64,000 nucleotides of DNA from Lysinibacillus fusiformis (GCF_007362955.1 NZ_CP041696.1:1984001-2048000); one strand, 5' to 3'. Shown: positions 26,471 to 36,440, counted from the first letter of the stretch. A program made the numbers and translations. The notes: generated by a model from the letters alone, not told the origin.

Positions 26471-27724
26471 TTGAGGTCTGTTGAGAAACTGAAAGAAGAA
26501 GCGTTTATAAAATTTGTAGATATTGCGGTGGGCGCTTATCCAGGAATAGCGGATGCTTCGCAGCAATCAAAGGAACAATTGACGAAGCTCTTTTTGCATA
26601 ACCAGAACAATAATCCAGCCATTAATTATTATGGATTGTGGACAGACGACAAATTAATGGGTGGTATGCGACTTCATGATTTTGAAATGAATATATTTTC
26701 AAAAATAATTCCAATTGGCGGAGTGGGTTTAGTAGCAGTTGATTTACTACATAAGAAAGAGAAGGGCGCAAAAGAGTTAATCGACCATTTCTTTAAGGTT
26801 TTTTTAGAGAAAAGGGTTCATTTTGTTGCTTTATATCCATTCAGACCAGATTTTTATAAGAAAATGGGTTTTGGCTATGGACCAAAAATGCATCAGTATT
26901 TAGTGGAACCTTCTAGTTTTCCTAAGGGGCCTACGAAAGAGCATTTAAGGTATTTACAGGAACAAGATCAATACAAAATAAAGGATTGCTATAACAGGAT
27001 AGCTGCAAAAAAGCATGGCATGTTTTTAAAAACAGAATCAGAGCTTCTAGCAATTTTTAAAAACCCACAACACTATATTATTGCTTTTGAAAAGGACAAT
27101 GAGATACAAGGTTATATGGTGTTTTCTTTTAAAAAGCAAAGTGAAACAAATTTTATGCTAAATAATTTAATCATTAAAGAATTGTTATACGAAACGCCGG
27201 AAGTTTTACTAGAGCTGAGTACGTTTTTAAACAGTCAAGCTGATCAGGTGAATCGAATTGAATGGAACACGCAAGACGACAATATTCACTTTTTCCTCGG
27301 TGATACTCGAAATGGCTCGGGTCACTTAATTCCAAGTGTATACCATGCAAGTTCAGTGGCGGGAATAGGTTTAATGTATCGTATTATCAACGTCATTGGT
27401 TTCTTTCATGAATTAAAGACACATAATTTTAATGGTAGTAGTCTTACGTTTAAGCTCACGGTTAAGGATTCGTTATTAACAGAAAATAACCTATCTATTT
27501 TGATACAGGCAGTAGATGGTCATATAGAAATTTTGGATGCTGGAAACTATGATGTGGAAATGGTTATAGATATTGCAGAACTTTCATCACTTGTTATGGG
27601 GATTGTAACGATGAAAGAGCTATTCATGCTTGGTAAAGTAATAGTGAGTAATGAACAATTTATAGAAGTGTTAAATCAGTTCTTTTTCGTCTATGAAAAG
27701 CCAATCTGTGTAACCTCATTTTAG
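26471..27724 (+). CDS. Eis-like GNAT acetyltransferase with C-terminal SCP2-type domain
   Basis: The 417-residue protein has two GNAT folds followed by a sterol-carrier-like domain, the Eis/YokD-type arrangement. PIGGVGLVAVDLLHKKEKGAKELIDHF matches the acetyl-CoA-binding segment (V-x-x-x-x-R/K-x-x-G-x-A) and is followed by ALYPFRPDFYKKMGFGYGP, typical of this group. The last 110 residues (LTFKLTVKDSLL onwards) fit the SCP2-like fold. TTG at 26471 is the chosen start because AAAGGAGG lies 7 bases upstream; ATG 26465 is too close to it. Eis proteins acetylate amines such as aminoglycosides; the substrate here is unknown. Confidence 0.85.
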   Translation: MRSVEKLKEEAFIKFVDIAVGAYPGIADASQQSKEQLTKLFLHNQNNNPAINYYGLWTDDKLMGGMRLHDFEMNIFSKIIPIGGVGLVAVDLLHKKEKGAKELIDHFFKVFLEKRVHFVALYPFRPDFYKKMGFGYGPKMHQYLVEPSSFPKGPTKEHLRYLQEQDQYKIKDCYNRIAAKKHGMFLKTESELLAIFKNPQHYIIAFEKDNEIQGYMVFSFKKQSETNFMLNNLIIKELLYETPEVLLELSTFLNSQADQVNRIEWNTQDDNIHFFLGDTRNGSGHLIPSVYHASSVAGIGLMYRIINVIGFFHELKTHNFNGSSLTFKLTVKDSLLTENNLSILIQAVDGHIEILDAGNYDVEMVIDIAELSSLVMGIVTMKELFMLGKVIVSNEQFIEVLNQFFFVYEKPICVTSF

Positions 27725-27767
27725 GGGAAACCATTATTCTTTAGGGGTCACCCAAATTCAAGAATTG

Positions 27768-28220
27768 CTATTCTTTTTTCACAAAGAGAGAGGAAGAACC
27801 AACAGGCCTCTCAAGTGGTGTTATATTAATAATAAAATAACTAATAATTAATAATAAAATAACAAGTGAATAAATAAATGTGTTTAGGGGATGGTCATGT
27901 TCCACAATGATTAATCGAATCATGGCAGTGATACCTATATAAATGAAATATCTCAATGGAAAATGATAGTCCTCTTTAAAATATTTAATAATCATTGTTA
28001 TAAATTCAAAATACAAAAAGAAGATAAGAATATTTGCGAGAAAAAGCTTGTAGTCACCACCATCATCGGCTATTAAAATTTTTAGAAATTCAATTAGTTC
28101 TTTTATAAGTAGGAAGGATAAAATGAGCGCAAGTAGCACAAGACAGATATTTAAAAATAATTGTAGCGTTTTAGGCACGGTTTTAATTAGTTGAAGATAC
28201 GTATGATTTTTTTGATTCAT
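27768..28220 (-). CDS. psiE: PsiE-family membrane protein
   Basis: The 150-residue protein has four predicted helices and the family block LYFEFITMIIKYFKEDYHF followed by LRYFIYIGITAMIRLIIV, characteristic of the phosphate-starvation-inducible protein PsiE (PF06146). The biochemical function of PsiE is unknown. It converges on the Eis-like gene with a 43-bp gap. A Pho box was not recognised upstream. Confidence 0.85.
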   Translation of the reverse strand: MNQKNHTYLQLIKTVPKTLQLFLNICLVLLALILSFLLIKELIEFLKILIADDGGDYKLFLANILIFFLYFEFITMIIKYFKEDYHFPLRYFIYIGITAMIRLIIVEHDHPLNTFIYSLVILLLIISYFIINITPLERPVGSSSLFVKKE

Positions 28221-28490
28221 CTAATTCCCCCATTTCAAATTTCCTTATCTAAAAATAATATTATCTTTATAGAGTATGAAAAATCTAGAAAAAAGAGAAT
28301 ACCTACTTGTGAAAAAATAGTAATATTTTGTGTATGTACACTGTGATTTATTGAATATAACATTTTATTGTAAATGTTATATACGCAGTACTGTAAATTC
28401 CAATATCCAATCGTAAAAGAAAGTTTTCAAAAAAATTAGGCTGTATGCTAAAATAGATGTGCATGAATATATAAAAAAGGGGTTTTAAAA

Positions 28491-28712
28491 ATGGCAAAAG
28501 CAAAAAAAGATGGAAAAATTACACCAGAGCGTCTAGAAGAAGCATTAAACGTTCGTGATCGCCTGATTATTGAATTACTAGTACAAGTGCTTGATGAGAA
28601 GCTAGTTATTGAACGTCCTGTATTACGTGAACGCTTAGGGAATCTTGTAGATCTTTCTAATCACGATGCGGAACTGAAGGAAACTTTAACGGCTGTTATT
28701 AACAAGCTGTAA
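28491..28712 (+). CDS. small acidic/basic helical protein of unknown function
   Basis: The 73-residue soluble protein begins MAKAKKDGKITPERLEEALN and is rich in charged residues and leucine heptads. An AAGGGG ribosome binding site precedes the ATG, and a terminator follows, so it is a single-gene unit that looks well expressed. I do not recognise the family. It has no transmembrane segment, signal peptide or cysteine. Confidence 0.8.
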   Translation: MAKAKKDGKITPERLEEALNVRDRLIIELLVQVLDEKLVIERPVLRERLGNLVDLSNHDAELKETLTAVINKL

Positions 28713-28738
28713 AAACTGCGTAAATACAATATGTAAAG

Positions 28739-28776
28739 AAAAATGCTACGAATCTTTCGGGGCATTTTTTTTTTCG
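28739..28776 (+). terminator. terminator of the 73-residue protein gene
   Basis: AAAATGCTACGAA pairs with TTCGGGGCATTTT (two mismatches), followed by a run of T. Confidence 0.7.
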
Positions 28777-28860
28777 TATAATCTGCGTATGATCGACATT
28801 CTGAATACGTTTCTTACCTCATACATTAAATTTGGATGTACGATTTGAGGGGGATAACCG

Positions 28861-29742
28861 ATGAGGGCCGAAGAAGCAAAAATAACGATTGAGAAAAAGA
28901 TGAAAGAGATGGTGGAGAGGGATACCACCTTATATAATACTTTTTTACTTATATGTTCAGATAAAATGAATATTCATTGGAATATGGCCTATGGGCAAAA
29001 GATTTACGAACCAGTAACGGCTGAGCAACCATATCATACCGCAAGCGTGGCTAAAACATTTACAGCTTTAATAATTGCTTTATTAGTGGAGAAGGGGAAG
29101 CTCGACTATCATGACTCCATCTCAAAGTATCTAGATAATGATTTAATAAAGGATTTGCATATCTATAAAGGAAAAGACTATTCCAAAGATATAAAGATTG
29201 AACACTTAGTTAGTCATACGTCCGGTCTCGCGGATTTTTATGAGGATAAACCACGCAACAGTAAAGCTTTTTTGGATATTTTATTGGATGACCCCTTACG
29301 TTTTTGGACGCCACAAGAGACCATTCAGTGGACAAAAGAAAATTTAAGTCCTCAGTTCCCACCTGGTAAGAAGCTACACTATACGGATACAGGATTTAAT
29401 TTGCTAGGGTTGATTATAGAAAGTGTTACGGCCAGACCCTATCATGAAGTCCTTCAGGAATATATCTTTCTGCCGCTAAATATGCATCATACGTACTTAA
29501 CCGATTATTCTCAACCTTCTATAGAGAATAATGATGCTGTAGCAGCGATTCATTTGCAAAAAAGAAAGTTAGCAATAGAACAATACTGTAGTTTTAGTAG
29601 CATATATGCAGGGGGACATGCAATAAGCACATCAGATGATTTATTGAAGTTTATGAAGGAGCTAGTAGGAAATAAATTAATTTCAAAAGAGTCATTGACG
29701 AAGATGATGCAATGGAAAAAAATGTGGATAGGGGTTGATTAC
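28861..29742 (+). pseudogene. 5' part of a serine hydrolase (beta-lactamase-like) gene, interrupted by an IS element
   Basis: The 294 codons before the insertion encode a beta-lactamase-like domain with the SxxK motif S62-V-A-K65 (YHTASVAKTFTALI) and conserved PPGKKLHYTDTGFNLLG. The frame runs into IS sequence right after TTAC (29739-29742). Removing 29743-31569 rejoins it in frame with 31570-31773, giving ...VDY-GYGLMNVH... and a complete 361-residue protein. The gene was therefore intact until the insertion. The original ATG has GAGGGGGAT upstream. A related intact gene is at 15097-16578. Confidence 0.9.
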
Positions 29743-29933
29743 GGATTTCCCAAACGAGAAAGCCCACTACGGTGCGATAGCACCCCCATTAGGGGTGGGA
29801 TGAAAGTGAGGTTGGATACGGAGTTCCACTGAAAAACAAAGGTTTATGGTACTTCAAGTATCCAAAACATAAACCTCGCTATTTTTTATATCTCGATGTT
29901 GTAGTTCGTATGACAAACTGATACGATAAATGT

Positions 29934-30332
29934 ATGGATGAATACAGAAGAAAACACACAACCGTATCTTTAATCAACTATCATTTCATTTTTTGTCCTC
30001 GATATAGAAGGAAAATATTCCTTCGTGCTGATGTAGAGGAACGATTTAAAGAATTGGTACAAGAAATATGTGAAGGGTTAGAAATTGTCATTATTGCTTT
30101 AGAGTGCGACAAAGACCATACACATATGTTTTTAAACGCTGTGCCATCGCTAAGTCCTGCTGATATTATGGCAAAAATCAAAGGAGTGACTTCTAAAAAG
30201 TTGAGAGAGGAATTTCCTCATCTTCAACATTTGCCAAGCTTATGGACTCGTTCCTATTTTGTATCTACCGCAGGAAACGTATCGAGTGAAATGATTAAAC
30301 GCTATGTCGAACAACAAAAAACAAGAGGGTGA
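29934..30332 (+). CDS. tnpA: IS200/IS605 TnpA, Y1 HUH transposase
   Basis: The 132-residue single-strand transposase carries the HUH motif as His-Thr-His in CDKDHTHMFLN and the probable catalytic tyrosine in MIKRYVEQQ near the C-terminus. It nicks and joins single-stranded element ends at hairpins. The ATG has no clear ribosome binding site, which is usual for this family because expression is kept low. The stop overlaps the upstream end of the tnpB frame. Confidence 0.93.
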   Translation: MDEYRRKHTTVSLINYHFIFCPRYRRKIFLRADVEERFKELVQEICEGLEIVIIALECDKDHTHMFLNAVPSLSPADIMAKIKGVTSKKLREEFPHLQHLPSLWTRSYFVSTAGNVSSEMIKRYVEQQKTRG

Positions 30333-30337
30333 AACGT

Positions 30338-31414
30338 ATGTCGCAAGCGATAACTGTCAAAGTGAAATTGCTTCCGACAAACCAACAGGCTTCCATCTTA
30401 AACGCTATGGGGAAGGAGTATATTTCTACGATTAACATGCTTATTGCTGAAATGGTTGCGGAAAAGAAAAGCACAAAAAAGACGACAAAAGATGTTTCCG
30501 TCACTCTTCCGAGTGCAGTTAAAAATCAAGCCATCAAAGACGCAAAAAGCGTGTTCCAAAAGGCGAAGAAAAGCAAATATACCAATATCCCCGTTCTCAA
30601 AAAACCTGTTTGCGTGTGGAACAATCAAAACTACTCGTTTGATTTTACTCATATCCATCTGCCTTTGATGATTGATGGGAAAGCCAAGAAAATGCCTATT
30701 CGTGCTTTGATAGTTGATAAACACAACCGCAATTTTGATTTGTTGAAACACAAATTAGGAACGCTTCGTATCACAAAGAAAGCCGAAAAATGGATTGCGC
30801 AAATCTCCGTCACAATCTCTACAAGCGAAAAAACAGGAAAGAAAATATTGGGTGTTGATTTAGGTCTGAAAGTTCCTGCGGTTGCGGTCACAGATGATGG
30901 AAAAACTTGCTTCTTTGGCAACGGCAGACAGAACAAGTATGTCAAACGAACGTTCAAGTCCAAACGTAAGAAGTTAGGCACATTGAAAAAATTGAATGCC
31001 ATTCGCAACATTGATGATAAAGAACAACGATATATGAAAGACCAAGATCACAAAGTAAGCCGTGCTATCGTTCAATTTGCGGTTGAACACAATATTTCTG
31101 CCATTCGATTAGAACAACTGACGAATATCAGACAGACGACAAGAACAAGTCGTAAAAACGAAAAGAATTTGCATTCTTGGTCATTTTATCGCCTTTCTCA
31201 ATTCATTGAATATAAAGCGAATTTGCTTGGTATTAAAGTTGAATATGTGAATCCTGCCTATACTTCGCAAACGTGTCCTAATTGTTCCGAAAGGAACAAA
31301 GCAAAGGATAGAACGTACAAATGCAAGTGTGGGTTTCAAACACATCGGGATAGAGTCGGTGCAATGAATATTCGTTATGCACCTGTGGTTGGCGGTAACA
31401 GTCAATCAGCCTAA
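30338..31414 (+). CDS. tnpB: IS605 TnpB, RNA-guided RuvC-like nuclease
   Basis: The 358-residue protein has the RuvC-like catalytic residues: Asp in GKKILGVDLGLKVPA, Glu in SAIRLEQLTNIR, and Asp in QTHRDRVGAMNI. Between the last two is a zinc ribbon (CPNC...CKCGF). All key positions are kept, so it should be active. TnpB uses an RNA from the element's right end to cut DNA beside a target motif equal to the insertion site (here probably TTAC). ATG 30338 has GAGGG 8 bases upstream and is preferred over the GTG at 30329 that overlaps tnpA. Confidence 0.93.
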   Translation: MSQAITVKVKLLPTNQQASILNAMGKEYISTINMLIAEMVAEKKSTKKTTKDVSVTLPSAVKNQAIKDAKSVFQKAKKSKYTNIPVLKKPVCVWNNQNYSFDFTHIHLPLMIDGKAKKMPIRALIVDKHNRNFDLLKHKLGTLRITKKAEKWIAQISVTISTSEKTGKKILGVDLGLKVPAVAVTDDGKTCFFGNGRQNKYVKRTFKSKRKKLGTLKKLNAIRNIDDKEQRYMKDQDHKVSRAIVQFAVEHNISAIRLEQLTNIRQTTRTSRKNEKNLHSWSFYRLSQFIEYKANLLGIKVEYVNPAYTSQTCPNCSERNKAKDRTYKCKCGFQTHRDRVGAMNIRYAPVVGGNSQSA

Positions 31415-31569
31415 GAACCTATATGGTCTGTTTTAGGAGGGGCAATGAGATACCCTCATCTTGAAGGCTGTTCAAAACAGAAATGGACTGAGAACGCTTA
31501 GTCATTCAAGAATCCCACCCATCACACCGTGAGGTGTAGGGCTTGCGGCTTTAGCCGTGGGAGTCTCAA
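31415..31569 (+). ncRNA. probable omega RNA (reRNA) of TnpB
   Basis: The 155 bases between the tnpB stop and the element's right boundary are noncoding and rich in hairpins, the position of omega RNA scaffolds in IS605 elements. The 5' end probably lies inside tnpB. The guide would be the flanking sequence from 31570 (GGTTATGGATTGATG...), which is the rest of the interrupted serine hydrolase gene. Confidence 0.6.
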
Positions 31570-31773
31570 GGTTATGGATTGATGAACGTACACATGCTAC
31601 CATTGACCGAAAAATACAATGTATGGGGACATTTAGGATCTATAGGGTCTTTCATGCTCTATAATCCTGTTATGGATGTATACGTCATCGGAAATTTTAA
31701 TAAACAAGGTTATTTAATGAGAACCATGCGCTTTATTTTAAGTACCCTTCGTACTTTGGATAAGATAAAGTAA
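31570..31773 (+). pseudogene. 3' part of the interrupted serine hydrolase gene
   Basis: Sixty-seven codons and a stop complete the protein begun at 28861. They include GHLGSIGSFMLYNPVMD, where HLG stands at the position of the third active-site motif (KTG/HxG). It has no ribosome binding site of its own, so it is unlikely to be translated separately. Confidence 0.88.
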
Positions 31774-31810
31774 AAAGCCTAGTTTTTGATTTTTTCAATT
31801 AAAAATATAG

Positions 31811-31862
31811 CACCCTATAAGGGAGACATTTCAAGGTGTCTATCTTATAGGGTGTATTTTTT
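31811..31862. terminator. bidirectional terminator
   Basis: CACCCTATAAGGGAGACA pairs with TGTCTATCTTATAGGGTG and is followed by TATTTTTT; the other strand has A/T-rich flanks too. It separates the broken hydrolase gene from the convergent chemoreceptor gene. Confidence 0.85.
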
Positions 31863-31880
31863 AGATTAAATTAAAGGTTA

Positions 31881-33614
31881 TCAACTAAAACGATCTACTA
31901 ACTCGTGCATTCGTTCTGCTTGTGTGTGCAGCTCCACGGAGGAGTGCATAATCGAAGTGATTGCTGACTTTTGTTCATCAATCGAAGCATTAATTTGTTC
32001 AGTAGCAGCTGCGGATTGTGTAGCTACACTAGCAATCTCACTAATAGCATTAACAACAATAAGTCGATTATCTGCCATTTCATTCATACCCTGATCGAGG
32101 GAGACGAGATGAGCAGTAATGCCTTCAATAGAATCTGATAAAAATGTAAAGGCATTTTGTACTTCGCTTATTGACGTAACCTGTCCTTGAGAAAGCTGGA
32201 GCGTATGCATCATCTTCGAATCAGAATTTGCTGTATCTAATTCAATTCGACTCAATAAATTTTTTACACGGTTGGTCGCTTCGTTTGTATCTTCTGATAG
32301 ATTGCGTACCTCTTCCGCTACTACTGCAAACCCTTTACCATGTTCACCTGCACGTGCAGCTTCGATGCTTGCATTCAATGCCAAAAGATTGGTCTGTTCA
32401 GAAATAGATGTTATTGTCTGTACGACATTATGGATTTCCTTCATTTGTCCCATTAAACTAGAGAAATTTTCTCTTAGCCCTTCAATCACTTGTGTAAATT
32501 CATTTGAGTTTTGCTGTAACACTTCTACTTTTTGTCGTCCATTTTCTTGCGATTGATTAATGATATCCATTTTTTGTGTAATCTCAGCATATTCTTCAGT
32601 CGCATTTGATATCAGAGAGGACAATTTTTCAACTTTACTAATTGCCATATCAGCTTCTTCAGCTTGGATAACAGCCCCTTTAGAGATTTCTGTGATGGCT
32701 TGGTGAATTTCGTCGGCTGATGCAGTCGTTTCCTCTGTAATAGCGCTGAGCATCTCAGAGGACATCCTCATCTGTGTAGAGCTATCTTTCGTATTGCGAA
32801 CCATTTCATTTAAACTATGTTTCATATCATTAACGTTATTAGCAAGTATCGCTAATTCATCATTTGTGATAATTGGAATATCTTCGCCAGTCAATTTTCC
32901 TTTCGCAATATCTGAGGTCATCACCATAATCCGTCTTATAAATGAAGTCATTCTATCCGAGAAGAACCAATAAAGAGCAACACCAATGATTGTTGCAAGT
33001 AATGTCATTCCTAGTGTGTAATATAAAACACGTGTAGCGCCTGCATTAAAATCCATTTCATAGGTACCAGCAGCAATAATCCATCCCCAATGTTCGTCTT
33101 TCGCTGCATATGTAATCTTAGGTGCCACTACATCCGGATTTGAGGGTAATGCCCAGTCATAACGTACGTAGCCACCGCCCTTGTTTGCCTCAGCAATCAA
33201 TTCACGTATAAAATAACGTCCATCTTCTGTTTGGAGGTCACTCACATTCTGACCGTCAAGTGAAGGGTGAGCTTCTACCACCCCGTCATCTTTAAAAACA
33301 TAAAAGTAAAAGTTTTCACCGTATTTAACAGGGTTATCAATGGATCTTTTATTATCTTCTGTTTTTTTGCCGACAATCCGAGTTTTTGCCTGTTCCTGTG
33401 CCTGTTGTAATGTTAAACTGCCCTGTTGAACTTGTTCATCCAATTCTGCAATTAGTTCTAATATCCCTAAAGTTCCATTTTTAAGACTAAGCCGTCCTAT
33501 CTCATCAATTTCATTTTTCGCTACAAAATAATTGATAGATCCTACAAGTACTGTAGGGATTAAGATGACGATAATGGCTAAGCAGACGAGCTTGTTACGT
33601 ACTGATTTCATCAT
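31881..33614 (-). CDS. methyl-accepting chemotaxis protein with a Cache sensor domain
   Basis: The 577-residue chemoreceptor has TM1 near 7-28, a periplasmic-side single-Cache-like domain ([18 protein letters not shown], then [11 protein letters not shown]), TM2 near 195-215, HAMP and a cytoplasmic signalling coiled coil. Its hairpin tip [21 protein letters not shown] (split by one residue) is highly conserved. ATG 33614 is used because GGAGGG lies 7 bases upstream. The ligand is probably a small carboxylate, as for many Cache_2 sensors, but this is a guess. It is monocistronic and lies apart from core che genes. Confidence 0.92.
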   Translation of the reverse strand: MMKSVRNKLVCLAIIVILIPTVLVGSINYFVAKNEIDEIGRLSLKNGTLGILELIAELDEQVQQGSLTLQQAQEQAKTRIVGKKTEDNKRSIDNPVKYGENFYFYVFKDDGVVEAHPSLDGQNVSDLQTEDGRYFIRELIAEANKGGGYVRYDWALPSNPDVVAPKITYAAKDEHWGWIIAAGTYEMDFNAGATRVLYYTLGMTLLATIIGVALYWFFSDRMTSFIRRIMVMTSDIAKGKLTGEDIPIITNDELAILANNVNDMKHSLNEMVRNTKDSSTQMRMSSEMLSAITEETTASADEIHQAITEISKGAVIQAEEADMAISKVEKLSSLISNATEEYAEITQKMDIINQSQENGRQKVEVLQQNSNEFTQVIEGLRENFSSLMGQMKEIHNVVQTITSISEQTNLLALNASIEAARAGEHGKGFAVVAEEVRNLSEDTNEATNRVKNLLSRIELDTANSDSKMMHTLQLSQGQVTSISEVQNAFTFLSDSIEGITAHLVSLDQGMNEMADNRLIVVNAISEIASVATQSAAATEQINASIDEQKSAITSIMHSSVELHTQAERMHELVDRFS

Positions 33615-33756
33615 GGACATACCCTCCATTCTTATAAAAATTTCAAAATATGTATTTATGTTTAATTATAGTATAAAAGATACGAATAAAATATAATTTA
33701 TAGAAAATTCCGAAAATAAAAATCGGCGTATTGTATTTTCGCCATTTAAAATAAAG

Positions 33757-33793
33757 AAAGCCCAAACGAGAAAAAATTCTTGTTTGGGCTTAT
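33757..33793 (-). terminator. guaC terminator
   Basis: Minus strand: AAGCCCAAACAAGA, T-rich loop, TCTCGTTTGGGCTT, then TCTTT. Confidence 0.8.
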
Positions 33794-33804
33794 CAATATT
33801 AATG

Positions 33805-34788
33805 TTAATATACTTTATCACCGTTAAAGATTGAGTTTTTCACGATGACATAATCTACATTTCGAATAGCATCCAGTTTATTGCCACCTGCATAAGAAAT
33901 AGATGATTGAAGGTCTTGTTGCATTTCGATTAAAGTATCTTTTAGACTACCTTTATGTTCTACGTACATTTTTTTACCTTCAACGTTTTTCTTTTCACCT
34001 TTTTGGAATTCAGAAGCAGAGCCAAAGTATTCCTTCACTAATTTACCGTCGATTTCAATTGTTTCGCCTGGTGATTCCTCATGACCTGCAAAAAGGGAGC
34101 CGATCATTACCATTGAAGCACCGAAACGCACTGATTTTGCAATATCACCATTAGTACGAATACCACCGTCAGCGATGATTGGTTTTGTCGCTGCTTTTGC
34201 ACACCAACGAAGTGCTGCTAACTGCCAACCACCAGTACCGAAACCAGTCTTGATTTTTGTAATACAAACTTTACCAGGTCCGATGCCTACTTTAGTAGCA
34301 TCTGCGCCAGCGTTTTCAAGTTCACGTACAGCTTCAGGTGTACCAACATTCCCAGCGATGACAAAGCTATTTGGTAACAGCTTTTTAATGTGCTGAATCA
34401 TTCGAATCACAGCATTTGAATGACCATGTGCAATGTCGATTGTAATAAATTCAGGTACTAAGCCAACAGTTGCTAGCTCTTCTACAAATGTATATTCTTC
34501 TTCTTTTACACCGACACTAATTGAAGCGATTAAACCACGGCCTTGCATATCTTTAATGAAATCAGCGCGTTTTTCTGGGTTGAAGCGATGCATAATGTAA
34601 AAGTAACCGTTTTCAGCAAGTTTCACAGCAATACTTTCATCGACGATTGTTTGCATGTTTGCAGGTACGACGGGAAGCTTAAATGTGTGTCCACCTAACA
34701 TAACAGAAGTATCACATTCTGAACGGCTTTCTACGATACATTTTGCGGGAATTAGTTGAATATCCTCATAGTCAAATACGTTATCCAA
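33805..34788 (-). CDS. guaC: GMP reductase
   Basis: GuaC reduces GMP to IMP with NADPH and returns guanine nucleotides to the branch point. The 327-residue length fits. IMPDH-family features include [26 protein letters not shown], the catalytic Cys loop [15 protein letters not shown] and [14 protein letters not shown] with [12 protein letters not shown]. The true start is TTG 34788 (AGGAGTG 6 bases upstream); the frame extends 19 codons further but aligned GuaC proteins start at this point. There is a strong promoter of its own and no neighbour in the unit. Confidence 0.96.
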   Translation of the reverse strand: MDNVFDYEDIQLIPAKCIVESRSECDTSVMLGGHTFKLPVVPANMQTIVDESIAVKLAENGYFYIMHRFNPEKRADFIKDMQGRGLIASISVGVKEEEYTFVEELATVGLVPEFITIDIAHGHSNAVIRMIQHIKKLLPNSFVIAGNVGTPEAVRELENAGADATKVGIGPGKVCITKIKTGFGTGGWQLAALRWCAKAATKPIIADGGIRTNGDIAKSVRFGASMVMIGSLFAGHEESPGETIEIDGKLVKEYFGSASEFQKGEKKNVEGKKMYVEHKGSLKDTLIEMQQDLQSSISYAGGNKLDAIRNVDYVIVKNSIFNGDKVY

Positions 34789-34850
34789 TATATACACTCC
34801 TAAAATACGAATATTTTTAAAGAATTGTTTTAAATCGTTCGTCATTTGGT

Positions 34851-34879
34851 AATTTACATCATTTTTAAGGAAATGTCAA
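34851..34879 (-). promoter_or_regulatory. sigma-A promoter of guaC
   Basis: Minus strand: TTGACA (34874-34879), 17-base spacer, TAAATT (34851-34856). It gives a leader of about 55 nt. Confidence 0.7.
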
Positions 34880-35036
34880 AGTTTTTAACAAAACAACTAA
34901 AAAATTTCCTTTAGATGTGAAGAGATCATAAAGTTATTTAATTCTAACTCCAGAAAAGTTAAAATTAACAGTTTATCTAGGATAAACTATGGAATCACAA
35001 TGGTGAAAGGTCGTCACAAGAGGAAATAAAGCCAAA

Positions 35037-35074
35037 AGAGTATCTATCCCTATTTAATGGATAGGTACTTTTTT
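35037..35074 (-). terminator. terminator of the small lipoprotein gene
   Basis: AGTACCTATCC and GGGATAGATACT pair on the minus strand, followed by CTTTT. Confidence 0.7.
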
Positions 35075-35108
35075 GGACTAAAGCATCCCGTTGAATAAGA
35101 TATTTTGT

Positions 35109-35498
35109 TTACCCTTCAACAATTGCAAGATATTTATTTACTTTTCCTTCAGATTCAACAATTAAAATATCACCTCGTTCTTTGGTGGAAAAAATCTTTG
35201 TACCAACAGGAAGTTTATTCGACATCCCATCTTTAAAATTTGTATTAGCATTATTTTTTGTTTTTATTTCACCGATTTGAACATCTTTTGTTAAAGACAA
35301 TTCTTCAACCCAATCAATATTTGTTTTGTAGATAACTCCATCATACTGAAAAATATCAGCATCCGAATCTAATGTTAAAACTTCTTCGGCATCGATACTA
35401 TCAATTGATACTGTTGAAGTTCCCCCTTGAATATTGCATCCTGCAATCATAAATAAAGCTAATGCAATCAAACCATTGAATAACCTTTTTACTTTCAA
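35109..35498 (-). CDS. small lipoprotein of unknown function
   Basis: The 129-residue protein starts with a lipoprotein signal peptide (LFNGLIALALFMIAGC, lipobox IAGC). The mature part is about 108 residues, acidic, with motifs SIDAEEVLTLDSDADIF and VGTKIFSTKERGDILIV. It is similar in style to Bacillus lipoproteins of unknown role. TTG 35498 is preferred (AGAGGTG 6 bases upstream) over GTG 35507, which lies within the ribosome binding site. It is monocistronic. Confidence 0.75.
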   Translation of the reverse strand: MKVKRLFNGLIALALFMIAGCNIQGGTSTVSIDSIDAEEVLTLDSDADIFQYDGVIYKTNIDWVEELSLTKDVQIGEIKTKNNANTNFKDGMSNKLPVGTKIFSTKERGDILIVESEGKVNKYLAIVEG

Positions 35499-35507
35499 TC
35501 CACTCAC

Positions 35508-35842
35508 CTCTTTTATATAGACGTGAATTTTCTTACAAAAGTTACATATTCAACCAAGCTGCATTGTTAGTTCAATAAAAAATAAACAACTTTAATGTTA
35601 CTTAACATTCGAGACATGAAAGGAACGATTTACGGTTTATTAAAAAGATGTCTTTCTAATTCAGCATTGAAATTTATTTTTATGGATTAGACAAGAAAAC
35701 TCATGATTTCATCCGTGAGAGTTTCAAGAGGACTAACTACTTGTTTTGTAAAAGAGTTTAAAAGTTCAACTTAGAATTTGGCATATGGTTAATCGCCAAT
35801 GTACAATAGAATTGTTTCTAAAATGACAAAGGAGTGTTGGAA
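35508..35842. other. intergenic stretch without a gene
   Basis: Divergent promoters for the lipoprotein and VOC genes must lie here. The DNA is AT-rich, with no recognisable RNA, repeat or coding relic. Confidence 0.5.
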
Positions 35843-36262
35843 ATGGCAGTAGAGGTGTATTTAATATTTAATGGAAATTGTCGAGAAGCTGTCTCGTTTT
35901 ATGAGAAAATTTTTAATACGGACAAAGCAGAAATCATGACATTCGGTGATTCACCACAGAATCCAGATTATCAATTGCCAGAGGAAGCTAAAGATCTTGT
36001 TATGCATACGCGACTTTCGATTTTGGGTAGCAATGTAATGTTTTCAGATACTTTTCCAGGCTCGCCGTTTACAGTTGGAAACAATGTAACATTAGCCCTT
36101 GTCACAAATGATGAAGCTCAGTTACGATCAGCCTACGAGGGACTTAAAGAAGGTGGCAAGGTCACGATGGAGCTGCAAGAGACCTTTTGGAGCAAATGCT
36201 ATGGCTCTTTAACTGATAAGTTTGGAATCGAATGGCAACTTAGCCACGAAGAAAGAATTTAA
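35843..36262 (+). CDS. PhnB-like VOC-fold protein
   Basis: The 139-residue protein has the beta-alpha-beta-beta-beta fold of glyoxalase/PhnB relatives (YLIFNGNCREAVSFYEKIF, then VMHTRLSILGSNVMFSDTF and FWSKCYGSLTDKFGIEWQL). Family members are often metal-binding, but no reaction can be assigned. The ATG 35843 has AAAGGAG 8 bases upstream. It is a single-gene unit with its own terminator. Confidence 0.85.
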   Translation: MAVEVYLIFNGNCREAVSFYEKIFNTDKAEIMTFGDSPQNPDYQLPEEAKDLVMHTRLSILGSNVMFSDTFPGSPFTVGNNVTLALVTNDEAQLRSAYEGLKEGGKVTMELQETFWSKCYGSLTDKFGIEWQLSHEERI

Positions 36263-36272
36263 ACATAATAGG

Positions 36273-36322
36273 AAAAGCACGATGAAGAGGGAAATACCCT
36301 GCACATCGTGCTTTCTTTTTGT
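36273..36322 (+). terminator. terminator after the PhnB-like gene
   Basis: AAAAGCACGATG pairs with CATCGTGCTTT, followed by CTTTTTG. Confidence 0.8.
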
Positions 36323-36440
36323 TATGGAAATGATTTTTTTGTATTTGATAACGTAAGGTATAGTTACCATTTAGGCTACAGCGCTATATTTTAGAGGTTG
36401 CTTAGATTCCTTGAGCAAAAATGCTCCAGCGCATGTGTTA

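Larger units (their letters stand above)
29743..31569 (+). mobile_element. IS200/IS605-family insertion sequence (tnpA + tnpB)
   Basis: The 1827-bp element has no terminal inverted repeats or target duplication. Instead it has subterminal hairpins: at the left CCCAC...GTGGG enclosing ACCCC/GGGGT (29771-29802), at the right ACACC/GGTGT and CCCAC...GTGGG (31505-31562). It sits directly 3' of TTAC, the target used by IS608-like members. Boundaries were set by rejoining the interrupted gene; one or two G residues are ambiguous at the junction. Both ORFs appear intact, so the insertion may be recent and the element mobile. Confidence 0.9.

Noticed and set aside
33660..33720. Sigma-D promoter for the chemoreceptor gene
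   Set aside because: TAAA is present but no GCCGATAT-like -10 lies at the right distance.
34800..34845. PurR box pair in the guaC leader
   Set aside because: CGAA and TTCG half-motifs are present but about 26 bases apart instead of the usual 16-17, and the flanking consensus is poor.
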